A stretch of DNA of 64,000 nucleotides, from contig JACKDP010000011.1 of the NCBI GenBank assembly GCA_020633435.1, forward strand, positions 182,594-246,593, written 5' to 3'. The notes beneath the pieces were generated by a model. It did no database searches. It had not been told where the DNA came from and was given only the letters and a program-made list of their open reading frames with translations. Within the stretch, counting starts at the first letter, position 1, and each line of letters opens with the position of its first letter. The DNA is from Myxococcales bacterium (GTDB lineage: Bacteria > Myxococcota_A > Bradymonadia > UBA7976 > UBA1532). Shown here in pieces: positions 1-8,339 of the stretch. The translations under genes and the position numbers were made by a program.

Positions 1-462
1 GCGCTCCTGGTGATGGTGGGGCTCATGCTCATCGGCGGGATGGCCGGCTCGACCGGCGGCGGCATCAAGGTGGTGCGCCACCAGCTCGCCGTGAAGCTCT
101 GGGTGCGGGAGCTCTTCTACCTGTCCCACCCCCGCGCCACCCGCCCCGTCCGCCTGGGGGGCCGCGTCGTGCCGCCCGACGTCCTCCGCGCCGTCGCGGG
201 CTTCATCGCCGTCTACATCGCCCTGGCCGCCCTCGGCACCTTCCTCTACGCCGTCGACGGCAAGGATCTCATCAGCGCCTTCACCTGCTCCATCTCCAGC
301 CTGGGCAACATCGGCCCCGGCCTGGGCGACGTCGGCCCCTACGACAACTACGCCGTCCTGAGCGGCTGGGCGAAGTGGGTGAGCGCCATCCAGATGGTGC
401 TGGGGCGCCTCGAGATCTACACCCTGCTGGTGCTGGTGAGCCCGTCGTTCTGGCGCCGCTGA
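1..462 (+). CDS. trkH: TrkH/KtrB-type potassium uptake protein, C-terminal fragment
   Basis: The reading frame is open from base 1, so the window holds only the last ~153 residues. The segment GGMAGSTGGGIKVVRH matches the last pore/selectivity region and following arginine helix of TrkH/KtrB/Ktr-type K+ translocating subunits. A second region, SCSISSLGNIGPGLG-like (here CSISSLGNIGPGLGDVGPY), is the fourth filter loop with its SSLGNxGPG signature, followed by the final helix and the conserved LGRLEIYTLLVL ending. These are inner-membrane proteins that pair with a cytoplasmic RCK/TrkA subunit, which would be upstream of the window. The 3' end overlaps the convergent hydrolase gene by 46 bases. 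Confidence 0.9.
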   Translation, partial: ALLVMVGLMLIGGMAGSTGGGIKVVRHQLAVKLWVRELFYLSHPRATRPVRLGGRVVPPDVLRAVAGFIAVYIALAALGTFLYAVDGKDLISAFTCSISSLGNIGPGLGDVGPYDNYAVLSGWAKWVSAIQMVLGRLEIYTLLVLVSPSFWRR

Positions 463-1418
463 GCGCCCTCATCGAGCAGCCAGTGCACGACCTGGTGCTC
501 GACGCCGGGCAGGTCGCCGATGCCCGCGTGGGCGTCCCCCGGGAAGTAGACGTGCCCCCCTGACTGCAGCACCCGCACCTCCACGCACGCCGGCAGGTCG
601 GTGAGCCAGGGCGCCACGCACAGGCCGAACGGCACGATGGGATCGTCGGCCACCGCCACGATGAGCAGCGGCCGCCGCGCGTGGGCCAGGGCCGGGCCGG
701 CCGAGACCTCGGCGTAGTAGGCGTCCGGGCTCGCGAAGCCGAAGCGCGGCACCACCGTGAGCTGGTCCCAGTCGTACAGCCGCTTGACCTTGCGCACCTG
801 CGCCCACGGCGTCGGCACCGGGCCCCGCGCCGCCGCCGCCTGGTAGGTCGCGCGCAGGCCCACGAGCAGGTTGTAGCGGTACAGGCTGCGCCACGGGTCG
901 TCGAGGAACCGCTGGCAGGCCGCCAGATCGAGCGGCGGGCAGAGCGCCACCAGCCGGCCCACTCGCGGATCGTCCGCCTCGGCGGCCAGCCGGCAGGCCA
1001 GGTGGCCGCCCAGCGAGAAGCCCACGAAGTGCACCGTGTCGAAGTCGGCCAGCGCCGGCGAGGCCAGCACCGCGTGCAGATCCGCCGTCAGGCCCGCGTG
1101 GTAGAAGTCGCTGCTGCGCAGATCGGCGCCGCGCAGGTTCAGCCGCAGCGCCGAGGCCCCGCGCGCCAGGGCCGCCGCCGCCGCGTGCCGCACGTACGGC
1201 CGATCCACGTCGCCCCCGAGGCCGTGCACCACGACCACCAGCGTCCGCCGATGCCGCCCCGGGCTCACGTGGAGCACGCCCGAGAGCACCGCCCCGTCCG
1301 CCGTCCGCCCGTGCCACGCGCTGCCCGCCGGCAACGCCCGCTGGCGCAGCAGGCCCCCGAAGTGCGGCACCACCGTCCACCAGTGACCGCCCCACGCCCG
1401 CTCCCTGACGTCCTGCAT
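417..1418 (-). CDS. YheT-like alpha/beta hydrolase
   Basis: 333 residues from ATG at 1418, the first ATG before the homologous region; the frame stays open far upstream only because of GC richness. VVVVHGLGGDVDRPY is the oxyanion strand-loop of an alpha/beta hydrolase, LRLNLRGAD is typical of the YheT/EMB8 (AB hydrolase 4) branch, and FVGFSLGGHLACRLA is the nucleophile elbow with Ser in GFSLGG. An Asp in VAVADDPIVP and a His in QSGGHVYF complete a plausible Ser-Asp-His triad. The length fits YheT (about 320-340). No signal peptide is seen, so it is probably cytoplasmic. Substrate unknown. Its 3' end overlaps the 3' end of the potassium transporter gene; the start faces the operon at 1474 in divergent orientation. 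Confidence 0.85.
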   Translation of the reverse strand: MQDVRERAWGGHWWTVVPHFGGLLRQRALPAGSAWHGRTADGAVLSGVLHVSPGRHRRTLVVVVHGLGGDVDRPYVRHAAAAALARGASALRLNLRGADLRSSDFYHAGLTADLHAVLASPALADFDTVHFVGFSLGGHLACRLAAEADDPRVGRLVALCPPLDLAACQRFLDDPWRSLYRYNLLVGLRATYQAAAARGPVPTPWAQVRKVKRLYDWDQLTVVPRFGFASPDAYYAEVSAGPALAHARRPLLIVAVADDPIVPFGLCVAPWLTDLPACVEVRVLQSGGHVYFPGDAHAGIGDLPGVEHQVVHWLLDEGAQRRQNDGLTSTSRV

Positions 1419-1473
1419 CCGGCTCCCCTCGCGGCCCCTCGACAAATCTGAGCAAATCCAACAGGCTGCGTCC

Positions 1474-1860
1474 ATGGACGCCCCCGCCCCCGACACGCTC
1501 GTCGATCTGCTGGCCGATCTCCAGCACGACCTCGGCAAGTACCTGCGCCTGCCCCTGGCGTGGCTGCCGGCCGACGCCGGTGACGACGACGTCCGCGAGG
1601 CTGCTCGCGAGGCGCTGCTGGCGACCCGCTGCGCCGGGGGGCGCGTCCACGCCGCCGCCGATATCTGGCAGGCTTTCCTGGCCGACGTCCAGGACGACCT
1701 CGCGGCCCGCGCTGGCTGGCCGCCCCTCGTCGCCGCCGTCGCCCGGGTCCTCGCCTGGACGCCGCGCCTCGACGGCCCCCTCGACCGCGCGGCCCTCCAG
1801 GCCGATCTCGCGGCCGTGAGCCCCGCCATCCGCGCCCTGCTCGACGAGGTGGAGGCATGA
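1474..1860 (+). CDS. 128-aa predicted helical protein heading the signalling operon
   Basis: I do not recognise the family. The 128 residues are predicted almost wholly helical and acidic, without a signal peptide or membrane segment. The N-terminal motif LQHDLGKYLRLP contains a single conserved-looking His in a helix; a second helix carries CAGGRVHAAADIW. The stop codon overlaps the ATG of the sigma-54 regulator (ATGA at 1857-1860), so the two are translationally coupled. A small helical protein with an exposed His next to a histidine-kinase-like protein and two receivers could be an HPt-like phosphotransfer partner, but the HxxKG signature of classical HPt domains is absent, so this is only a suggestion. 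No strong Shine-Dalgarno is visible before the ATG. Confidence 0.7.
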   Translation: MDAPAPDTLVDLLADLQHDLGKYLRLPLAWLPADAGDDDVREAAREALLATRCAGGRVHAAADIWQAFLADVQDDLAARAGWPPLVAAVARVLAWTPRLDGPLDRAALQADLAAVSPAIRALLDEVEA

Positions 1861-3485
1861 GCGCCCGCCCGCGCCTGCTGCTCATCGACGACGGCGAGAG
1901 CTACGCCCGCGCCTTCTCCCGCCTGGCCGACGTCGAGCTCATCGATCCGGGTGCCGCCGACGGCATCCCGCGCCTGGCCGACGGCCCCGCCGCCCTCGCC
2001 TGGCTCGAGCGCCACCGCGACCGCGTGGACGTCGTCCTCCTCGACATGCGCTTCGACGTCGACGCCGACCGCCTGCTGCCGCTGCCGGGCGGGCCCGCCA
2101 GCCTCCGCCGCCAGCGCCGCTTCCAGGGCGTCGCCATCCTCGGGGCCATCCGGGAGCGCTTCCCCGATCTGCCCGTCGTCGTCCTCACCGCCGTCGAGGA
2201 TCTGTCCCTGCTCGACGCCGGCGAGGAGCTGGCCCAGCAGTCGCTGACCTACATGCTGGACGGCGAGGATCTCGACGCCGTCCGCATCCGCGTGCACACG
2301 GCCCTGGCCGAGTCGCGCCGCGCTCAGGAGGAGGCGGACATCCTGTGGGGGCAGGACGCCGCCATGGGCACCGTCCGCCGCCGCCTCGCCGTGCTGGCCC
2401 GCGGGCGCCTGCCCGTCATCCTCGAGGGCGAGACGGGCACCGGCAAGTCGTTCCTGGCCGAGCGCTGGCTGCACGCCCGCAGCGGCCGCCCCGGGCCCTT
2501 CGTCGTCCTCGATCTGGCCACCATCCCGACGGATCTCGTGCCCGCGCACCTCTTCGGCGCGACCCGCGGCGCCTACACTGGCGCCGTGACGGACCGCAAG
2601 GGCGTCTTCGAGCTGGCCCATGAGGGCACCCTCTTCATCGACGAGATCCAGAACGTGCCGCTGGAGGTGCAAAAGCAGCTCCTCCTCGTCCTGCAGGACC
2701 GCAAGGTGCGGCCCCTGGGCTCCTCGCGGGAGGTGCCCGTCGACGTGAAGGTGGTGGCGGCCAGCAACACCCCCCTCGCCGACGCCGTGCGGGCCGGCCG
2801 CTTCCGCCCCGACCTGCACATGCGCCTGTCGCCGGCCACCCGCGTGCAGCTCCCGCCGCTGCGCGAGCGCCCCCGCGACCTGGCCTTCCTCGCCCGCCGC
2901 TTCGTCAGCCAGGCCGTGCGCGACTCCGACATCGACGCCCTGCGCGCCCAGGTCGCCGGCGTCGTGGGCCTGCCCCCGACCGCGCCCCTGCGCCTCGTCG
3001 TGGGCCGGGAGGGCCGCACCGACGAGGACGCCCTGCAGATCGCCCTGCCCCGCCCCGCCTGGGCCCGCCTGGAGGCCCACCCCTGGCCGGGCAACCTGCG
3101 CGAGCTGTCGATGGTGATGCACAACATCCTCACCTTCACCCTCGTGGGCGCCGTCGACGCCATCGGCGTGGGCCTGGAGCTGCACAGCCCCCGCCTCCAG
3201 GTGGATCCGGGCCTCGTCGCCGACCTGCTGTCGGGCGCGTCGACGCCCGAGCCCACAGCGACGCACGATCCCGACGTCTTCCCCGTCCGCCTCCAGCCGG
3301 CCGCCACCCTCAACGCCGTCTCCGCCGAGGCCGAGCGGCAGTACCTGATCGCGCTCTTCCACCAGACCGACGGCGACTTCGGGGCCATGGCCGAGCGCCT
3401 GCTGGGGGACGCCGAGCGCGCGCGGGCCGTCCGGCTGCGCTTCAACCAGCTCGGCTTGAAGGTGCGGGAGCTGCGCAAGGCATGA
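1857..3485 (+). CDS. Sigma-54-dependent transcriptional activator with N-terminal receiver
   Basis: 542 residues. Residues 1-~150 are a receiver domain: acidic pocket DD at 11-12 and phospho-acceptor D63 in LLDMRFD, followed by an extra ~25-residue stretch (PLPGGPASLRRQRRFQG) before VVVLTA. Residues ~165-400 are the AAA+ sigma-54 interaction domain: Walker A GETGTGKS (191-198), sigma-54 contact loop GAYTGA (238-243, the Tyr variant of GAFTGA), Walker B FIDEIQN (260-266), and LPPLRERPRD. WPGNLREL is the conserved end of the AAA+ lid. The C-terminus (~490-542) ends in FNQLGLKVRELRKA, resembling a Fis-type HTH. It should activate RNA polymerase-sigma-54 after phosphorylation, probably by the kinase-like protein encoded next. 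It overlaps both neighbours by 4 bases. Confidence 0.9.
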   Translation: MSARPRLLLIDDGESYARAFSRLADVELIDPGAADGIPRLADGPAALAWLERHRDRVDVVLLDMRFDVDADRLLPLPGGPASLRRQRRFQGVAILGAIRERFPDLPVVVLTAVEDLSLLDAGEELAQQSLTYMLDGEDLDAVRIRVHTALAESRRAQEEADILWGQDAAMGTVRRRLAVLARGRLPVILEGETGTGKSFLAERWLHARSGRPGPFVVLDLATIPTDLVPAHLFGATRGAYTGAVTDRKGVFELAHEGTLFIDEIQNVPLEVQKQLLLVLQDRKVRPLGSSREVPVDVKVVAASNTPLADAVRAGRFRPDLHMRLSPATRVQLPPLRERPRDLAFLARRFVSQAVRDSDIDALRAQVAGVVGLPPTAPLRLVVGREGRTDEDALQIALPRPAWARLEAHPWPGNLRELSMVMHNILTFTLVGAVDAIGVGLELHSPRLQVDPGLVADLLSGASTPEPTATHDPDVFPVRLQPAATLNAVSAEAERQYLIALFHQTDGDFGAMAERLLGDAERARAVRLRFNQLGLKVRELRKA

Positions 3486-6289
3486 GGCGCCTGGCCTGCC
3501 TCGTGGTCCTGCTCGCGGCCACGGCGCACGCGGACCCCGACGCGGGCCTCCCGGACGCCGGGGCCGACGCCGGCGAGGGCCGCCCCGGCAGCTCCGAGCG
3601 CGTCCGCGAGCTGGGCTTCGAGCTCGTCCGCCGCGCCGCCCGCAAGTCCAACGCCGAGGGCCGCGCCCTGCTGGAGGCCGGCGATCCGGCCGGCGCCCTG
3701 GCCGCCTTCAAGCTGGCCTACGAGCTCTCCGACCAGCGCGACGCCGAGGCCGCCAACAACGCCGGCTACGCCTGGCACAAGCTCAACGACCGCGAGCGCG
3801 CCCGGGAGTGGTACGAGCGCGCCCTGGCCCTCGACCCCCGCCGCGGCCTCGCCTGGCAGAACCTGGCCGAGCTGTACTCCGGCCCCGGCGCCCCCGCCGA
3901 AGACCTGGAGAAGGCCGCCGCCTACCTGGGCAAGGCCCGCGAGTTCCTCGGCAACAAGCGCGTCGTCGTGCGCCTGCAGGCCCGCGTCGCCGCCCGCCAG
4001 GGCCGCTTCAGCGAGGCCATGCGCCAGTACCTCGCGGTGCAGCCCCAAGATGACGCCCTCGCGCTGGAGATCGGCGACTTTCTTCGGGATTACGCCCGCG
4101 ACGACGAGGCCGCCGACTGGTACGGCCGCGTCTCCGACGCCGAGCTGGCCACCGAGGCCGAGGGCCGCATCCGCAAGCTGCGCCTCGCCCGGGCCGTGGC
4201 CGAGTTCGAGCTGTCGCTGCACACCGAGGGCATCCCCGCCCGCGCTCGCCAGTACCTGCACCTGGCCGGCTCCCTCGCCCGCCTCGGCGACCGGTCCGAG
4301 GCCGTCCGCCTGCTCGACGAGGCGCTGGCCCTGGCCCCCCTCTACAGCGAGGCCAACGTCCTGCTCGGCGATCTCCTGGCCCAGTCCGAGCCCGGCCGCG
4401 CCGAGCTGGCGTGGCTGCGCGCCCTCGTCGTCAACGGCCGCAACGTGGACGTCCTGGTGCGCGTCGCCGGCCTGCACCTGAGCCAGGGCCGCGCCAACGC
4501 CGCCGCCTCGTTCCTGACGCGGGCCGTCGAGGTGGCCCCCGAGCGCAACGACCTGCGCCTGCGCCTCGCCCGCGCGTGGCACGCCGCCGGGAACGTCCGC
4601 CGCGCCCTCGCCCACCTCGAGACGTACCTGGCCGAGGCCCCCGAGGGCGTCGAGGCCCGGGAGGCCCGCGCCCTCAAGGCCGAGCTGGAGCAGGCCGCGC
4701 CCCAGGCCCCCGCCGAGCCCGACGCCCCGTCCGCCAGCCCGGCCGAGGCCCAGGCCGTCCACCGCGCCACCCGCTTCATCGGCGAGGGCCGCCTCAACGA
4801 GGCCCTGGCCGAGCTCGTCGCCCTGCCCGAGGGCACCCGGGGCGCCGCCGTCTACAACCTGCTGGCGTTCGCCATGCGCCGCCTCGGCCGCACCGAGGAG
4901 GCCATCGGCTTCTACCACGCCTCCCTGGCCGAGGATCGCGACCAGCCCGCCACCCTCCTCGCCGTCGGGCAGCTCCTGCTGGAGACGGGCGAGGCCGCCG
5001 CGGGCCGCGCGCTGCTCGAGGAGGCCGAGCTGGCCGGCTCCGTGGAGGCCATGCTCGCCCTGGCCCGCCTCGACGCCACCCCCCCGGACGCCTTCCCCGC
5101 CCTGGCCCAGGATGCCCTGCACCTGCGCCGCCTGACGCGGGCCCGCGACCGGCTGGACGCCTACCTCGACGCCACCGACGCGGCCTACCGCAGCGACGCC
5201 GCGACGCTGCTCCGCGAGGTCCGCAGCCGGGTGCGCGCCGTCTGGTGGGTGGGCGGGGCCCTCGGCGCGGGCCTCGTGCTGCTCGTCCTCGTCGTGGCCC
5301 GCCGCCGCTGGGGCGGCGCCGATCTGGGCGAGCTCATCACCCGCTTCCCCGAGACGGGGCCCGAGGTCCAGGGGGTGCTCAGCGCCATCCGCCACGAGGT
5401 CCTCAAGCACAACACCATGGTCCTCACCGGCCTCGTGGAGGCCATCGCCGACGAGGAGGAGGCCGGCGCCAAGGCCGCCTGGGCCCGCCAGAGCCTCCTC
5501 GGCCCGCCCGGCAGCCGGGACCGCCGCGACGCCGCCGGCCAGCGCCTCAAGGACTACGCCGCCGAGCTCGTCCGCATCGGCCGCGGCCAGGGCCTGCGCC
5601 TGAACCTGCGGCGCCGCGACGCCGCCATCTCCGCGTTGTTGAAGGGTTTTCGGCTGCTGGAGCGCGCCGCGCCCGCCCTCGACCGCTACGACCGCCTCGG
5701 CCGCGGGGGTCGCCGCCGGCTCCAGCGCACCCTCGAGCACGCCACCCGGCTCCTCAACGTGGAGGGCTACGAGGCCGTCCGCGCGCTCCTCGACCGCCTG
5801 CGCCTGCTGCGCGTCGACGCCGGCGTCCTGGAGACGATCTACACCCGCACCCGCCGCGAGCCGGCCTTCGGCGGCGCGGCCTTCGCGCCCTTCAGCCTGG
5901 AGGGGGCCGAGCACCTGCCCTGCGCCGTCGCCATGCCCCGGCGCGCGTTCGAGGACGTCGTCGGCAACCTCGTGCGCAACGCCATCCAGACGTCCGTCCG
6001 CCAGGCCCCCGGCCAGCCCGTGCACATCGGCTTCGCCGTCGACACCGACGTCGACTTCATCACCGGCCTGGAGTGGCTGGCCCTGCGCATCCGCGACCGC
6101 TCGCCCCATGAGCTGACCGTCGAGATGCTGCGCGGCCGCTACATCGAGGAGGGCCTGGGCCTCACCGCCGACCTCGTCAGCCGCTACGACGGGGCCCTCG
6201 ACGTCGTGGAAGACGCCGCCCCGTGGACCAAAGCAGTGGTGGTTCGCCTGCCGCGCGTGGATGATGAGGACGGGGGGGACGACGCATGA
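3482..6289 (+). CDS. TPR-containing membrane protein with C-terminal histidine-kinase-like domain
   Basis: 935 residues. A short signal peptide (RRLACLVVLLAATAHA) starts the protein, followed by a ~550-residue periplasmic region of tetratricopeptide repeats, e.g. AGYAWHKLNDRERAREWYERAL and GDRSEAVRLLDEALALAP. One membrane helix lies at about 587-609 (VWWVGGALGAGLVLLVLVV). The cytoplasmic part carries His638 in IRHEVLKHNTMV, which looks like a dimerisation/phospho-acceptor helix, and a GHKL-type ATP-binding region with an N-box (VVGNLVRNAIQTS, N829 and N833) and a weak G-box (EEGLGLTADLVSRYDG). The DxGxG box is degenerate, so kinase activity is likely but not certain. TPR sensor, sigma-54 activator and a second receiver in overlapping frames suggest a dedicated signalling relay. 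Input unknown. Confidence 0.8.
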   Translation: MRRLACLVVLLAATAHADPDAGLPDAGADAGEGRPGSSERVRELGFELVRRAARKSNAEGRALLEAGDPAGALAAFKLAYELSDQRDAEAANNAGYAWHKLNDRERAREWYERALALDPRRGLAWQNLAELYSGPGAPAEDLEKAAAYLGKAREFLGNKRVVVRLQARVAARQGRFSEAMRQYLAVQPQDDALALEIGDFLRDYARDDEAADWYGRVSDAELATEAEGRIRKLRLARAVAEFELSLHTEGIPARARQYLHLAGSLARLGDRSEAVRLLDEALALAPLYSEANVLLGDLLAQSEPGRAELAWLRALVVNGRNVDVLVRVAGLHLSQGRANAAASFLTRAVEVAPERNDLRLRLARAWHAAGNVRRALAHLETYLAEAPEGVEAREARALKAELEQAAPQAPAEPDAPSASPAEAQAVHRATRFIGEGRLNEALAELVALPEGTRGAAVYNLLAFAMRRLGRTEEAIGFYHASLAEDRDQPATLLAVGQLLLETGEAAAGRALLEEAELAGSVEAMLALARLDATPPDAFPALAQDALHLRRLTRARDRLDAYLDATDAAYRSDAATLLREVRSRVRAVWWVGGALGAGLVLLVLVVARRRWGGADLGELITRFPETGPEVQGVLSAIRHEVLKHNTMVLTGLVEAIADEEEAGAKAAWARQSLLGPPGSRDRRDAAGQRLKDYAAELVRIGRGQGLRLNLRRRDAAISALLKGFRLLERAAPALDRYDRLGRGGRRRLQRTLEHATRLLNVEGYEAVRALLDRLRLLRVDAGVLETIYTRTRREPAFGGAAFAPFSLEGAEHLPCAVAMPRRAFEDVVGNLVRNAIQTSVRQAPGQPVHIGFAVDTDVDFITGLEWLALRIRDRSPHELTVEMLRGRYIEEGLGLTADLVSRYDGALDVVEDAAPWTKAVVVRLPRVDDEDGGDDA

Positions 6290-6747
6290 GCCCGGGACGC
6301 ACGGTGCTGATCGTGGAGGACGGCGACGAGTACCGGGAGAACCTGAGCCGGTTCGTCCCCGGGCCGACCTACCTGCAGGCCCGCTCCGGCGCCCGCGCCC
6401 TGGAGCTGCTGCAGAGCGCCCCCGTCGACCTCGTCTACCTCGACATGCGCTTCGACCGCATCCCCCAGGCCGACCTGCTGGGCGACCACGCGGCCGCCAC
6501 CCGCCAGCACAACGGCGACCCCGTCCGCGCCTGGCGCTACCTCGAGACGAACCAGGGCCTCTTCGTCCTGCACGCCCTCTCCGAGGGTGGCTTCGGCCAC
6601 GTCCCCGTCATCCTGGCCTACGACTTCAGCCGCGAGGCCACCCGCCTCAAGCACCTCAAGGCGCGCCACCCCCAGCTCTGGTGGGTGCCCGACGCCGTGA
6701 CGCCCGAGGAGATCCGGGCCCTCATGGATCAAATCTTCGATTCATAG
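6286..6747 (+). CDS. Stand-alone atypical receiver (response regulator) protein
   Basis: 153 residues. VLIVEDGDEYRENL gives the acidic pocket (ED) and VYLDMRFDR the phospho-acceptor Asp, in the same LDMRFD context as the receiver of the sigma-54 activator two genes upstream. As in that protein, a long insert follows the Asp (about 45 residues, ADLLGDHAAATRQHNGD...), before the VPVILAYDFS strand. The usual Thr/Ser switch residue is replaced in LAYDFS and the conserved Lys of the KP motif is missing (WWVPDAV), so phosphorylation-dependent switching may differ from canonical CheY. No output domain. It overlaps the kinase-like gene by 4 bases and probably acts as a phosphate sink or as a protein-interaction switch of the same relay. 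Confidence 0.8.
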   Translation: MSPGRTVLIVEDGDEYRENLSRFVPGPTYLQARSGARALELLQSAPVDLVYLDMRFDRIPQADLLGDHAAATRQHNGDPVRAWRYLETNQGLFVLHALSEGGFGHVPVILAYDFSREATRLKHLKARHPQLWWVPDAVTPEEIRALMDQIFDS

Positions 6748-6820
6748 CAGCGGCGACGCGAAACGCAGACTCCTCGACCGCCGGGCGCGGCGGCCCCGCG
6801 CCCCGGGGTGGCTGGGCGGT

Positions 6821-6836
6821 TGGCCCGGCCATTGCT
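6821..6836 (+). promoter_or_regulatory. Candidate sigma-54 (-24/-12) promoter
   Basis: TGGCCCGGCCATTGCT matches the sigma-54 consensus TGGCAC-G-N4-TTGCW at every fixed position except one (A to C), with exact GG-to-GC spacing. Initiation would fall about 6846, leaving a short leader with the SD (CAGGAG, ~6859) of the gene at 6871. A sigma-54 activator is encoded in the operon ending 73 bases upstream, which makes the match more credible. Confidence 0.6.
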
Positions 6837-6870
6837 CTCTGCTCCGGACGTCACCGCCCAGGAGTTCGCC

Positions 6871-7266
6871 ATGCGCCGCCTCGCCCGCTTCGCCCGCCAG
6901 GTCCACCAGGTCGCCGGCCCCGCGGGCACGCTCATGCTCGCCACCGTGCTCGTCGCGCTCATCGCCTCCATCGCCCGGGCGAGCGACCCGCCGGCGCCGG
7001 CCGCCGTGCCGCCACGGCTCGCCCCGGGCGACGCGTTCACGGTGACCGTCCGGCTGCCCGACGCCGCCCCGCTGCAGGCCTACCTGCCGGGCCTCGACCT
7101 CACGCGCACGGCGCTGCGGTTCGATCCCGACCGGGGCGCCCACGTCGGCGGCCTCGTCCTGCCGTGGTTCGCCCCGGATCGCGGCCGCGCCACCCTGCGC
7201 ATCGTCGGCGAGGGCCTGAAGCTCGACGTGCCGCTGAGCCTGCAGCCTCCGCCCGCCGCGAGCTGA
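6871..7266 (+). CDS. 131-aa membrane-anchored protein, likely sigma-54-controlled
   Basis: Function not recognised. The ATG at 6871 is chosen because CAGGAG lies 6 bases upstream; the frame is open further 5' without an SD. The N-terminus RRLARFARQVHQVAG is basic and is followed by a hydrophobic stretch TLMLATVLVALIASIARA, either a signal peptide or a single anchor, then a ~85-residue beta-rich extracytoplasmic domain (DAFTVTVRLPDAAPLQAYL ... LRIVGEGLKLDVPLSL). It lies just downstream of a sigma-54-type promoter and of the sigma-54 activator operon, so it is a candidate target gene of that relay. It ends 3 bases from the convergent gene at 7270. Confidence 0.65.
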   Translation: MRRLARFARQVHQVAGPAGTLMLATVLVALIASIARASDPPAPAAVPPRLAPGDAFTVTVRLPDAAPLQAYLPGLDLTRTALRFDPDRGAHVGGLVLPWFAPDRGRATLRIVGEGLKLDVPLSLQPPPAAS

Positions 7267-7269
7267 CGC

Positions 7270-8253
7270 TCAGCGCGTCTCGGTGCGCAGGTAGTTGCCG
7301 TCGCCGTCGTAGATGCGCACCTGCTGCCCGGTGCCGCCCATGGCGCGGATGATGGACATGTTCACCCGGTGCTCGGCGTTCATGCGCGCCATCTCGAGCT
7401 GCAGGCGCTGCTCCTTGCGCGTCAGTGCCGGCGCCACGCAGGCCGCGAAGGTGGGGCTGCCCTGCTCCAGCTTGCCCACGCCGCAGATCTGATCGCAGGC
7501 GCGGCCGGTCAGGCAGGTGAAGAGCTCGGCGTCGAGGTTGGTGGAGGCCTTCAGGTGGACGGCCAGGCAGTCGTCCTCCCCGCACCCGCAGGCGCTCAGG
7601 TGGGCGCAGTAGGCCCCCGCCGCCTGGGCCTTCTGGCCGTTGCCGAGGCGCTCGACCGCCGCGGGCGAGAAGCACTGCTCATAGACGGGGGAGCCCGCGG
7701 TGCCGCTGCCGGGGACGCAGAGCTGGTCGCAGGCGAAGCCCGCCACGCAGCCGAACACCGCGTCGGGGAGCTGGCCGGCCTCCGAGAAGTTCTTCATGCA
7801 CTCGACATCGGCGCAGCCGCAGGTGGCGACGCGGCCGCACGCCGCCTCGATGGCGGCGCGCCGGGTGGGCGACAGCCCCGCCAGGGCCGGCGCGGGGGCG
7901 TGCTCGACGGCCGCCGCCGCCGTGGCCGGCGCCGCCAGGAGCCCGCGGTCGCAGGCGCCGCCAGGGGCCGCCGCCCCCAGGGCGCTGCGCCGCGCGGGAT
8001 CGAAGCACGTCGCCACCCCGACGGGCACGTCGCCCTCCATCCGCTCGCAGAGATCGGCGCACGGCCGCCCAGCCAGGCACGTCAGCGCCTCGGGCGCCAG
8101 CCCCTCCACGGCCGCGAACCCGGCCGCGCAGGTGTCGTCGGCACAGCCGCAGGCCACCAGCTTCGCGCACGCCTGCGCCACGGCCGCGTCGAGGCCCTGG
8201 GCCCCCACGGGCGCCGCCCACAGGCACATCCCGAGCACCATCCAGCTTCGCAT
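7270..8253 (-). CDS. Secreted protein with three Cys-rich CGC repeats
   Basis: 327 residues from ATG at 8253, preceded by AAGGAGG. A signal peptide (RSWMVLGMCLWAAPVGA) leads a mature protein with three repeats of about 100 residues. Each contains C-[AG]-C-G-C-x-[DE]-[DV]-x-C followed ~25 residues later by F/LTCLxGxxCDQLC (for example KLVACGCADDTC ... LTCLAGRPCADLC, and ATCGCADVEC ... FGCVAGFACDQLC). The regular cysteines predict a disulphide-bonded extracytoplasmic fold. The C-terminus after the third repeat is a helical, charged stretch. Family unknown. No clear link to the downstream clp genes, which are transcribed in the same direction but upstream of it. Confidence 0.8.
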   Translation of the reverse strand: MRSWMVLGMCLWAAPVGAQGLDAAVAQACAKLVACGCADDTCAAGFAAVEGLAPEALTCLAGRPCADLCERMEGDVPVGVATCFDPARRSALGAAAPGGACDRGLLAAPATAAAAVEHAPAPALAGLSPTRRAAIEAACGRVATCGCADVECMKNFSEAGQLPDAVFGCVAGFACDQLCVPGSGTAGSPVYEQCFSPAAVERLGNGQKAQAAGAYCAHLSACGCGEDDCLAVHLKASTNLDAELFTCLTGRACDQICGVGKLEQGSPTFAACVAPALTRKEQRLQLEMARMNAEHRVNMSIIRAMGGTGQQVRIYDGDGNYLRTETR

Positions 8254-8339
8254 CGCGTTCCTCCTTGCCCCCACGCCCGCCCACCATAGCGGAGGCGAGC
8301 GCGCGGGGCGAACCCCCGGGAGGTTCGGGGGCCGGCGCG

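Noticed and set aside
417..3362. 981-aa minus-strand open frame
   Set aside because: Only its last 333 residues (the hydrolase, 417-1418) are real; the rest is antisense to the sigma-54 activator and the 128-aa gene, with low-complexity Gly/Ala/Val/Arg composition.
2573..6109. 1178-aa minus-strand open frame
   Set aside because: Antisense to the activator and the TPR/kinase-like gene; composition is Gly/Ala/Glu/Arg filler, produced by high GC.
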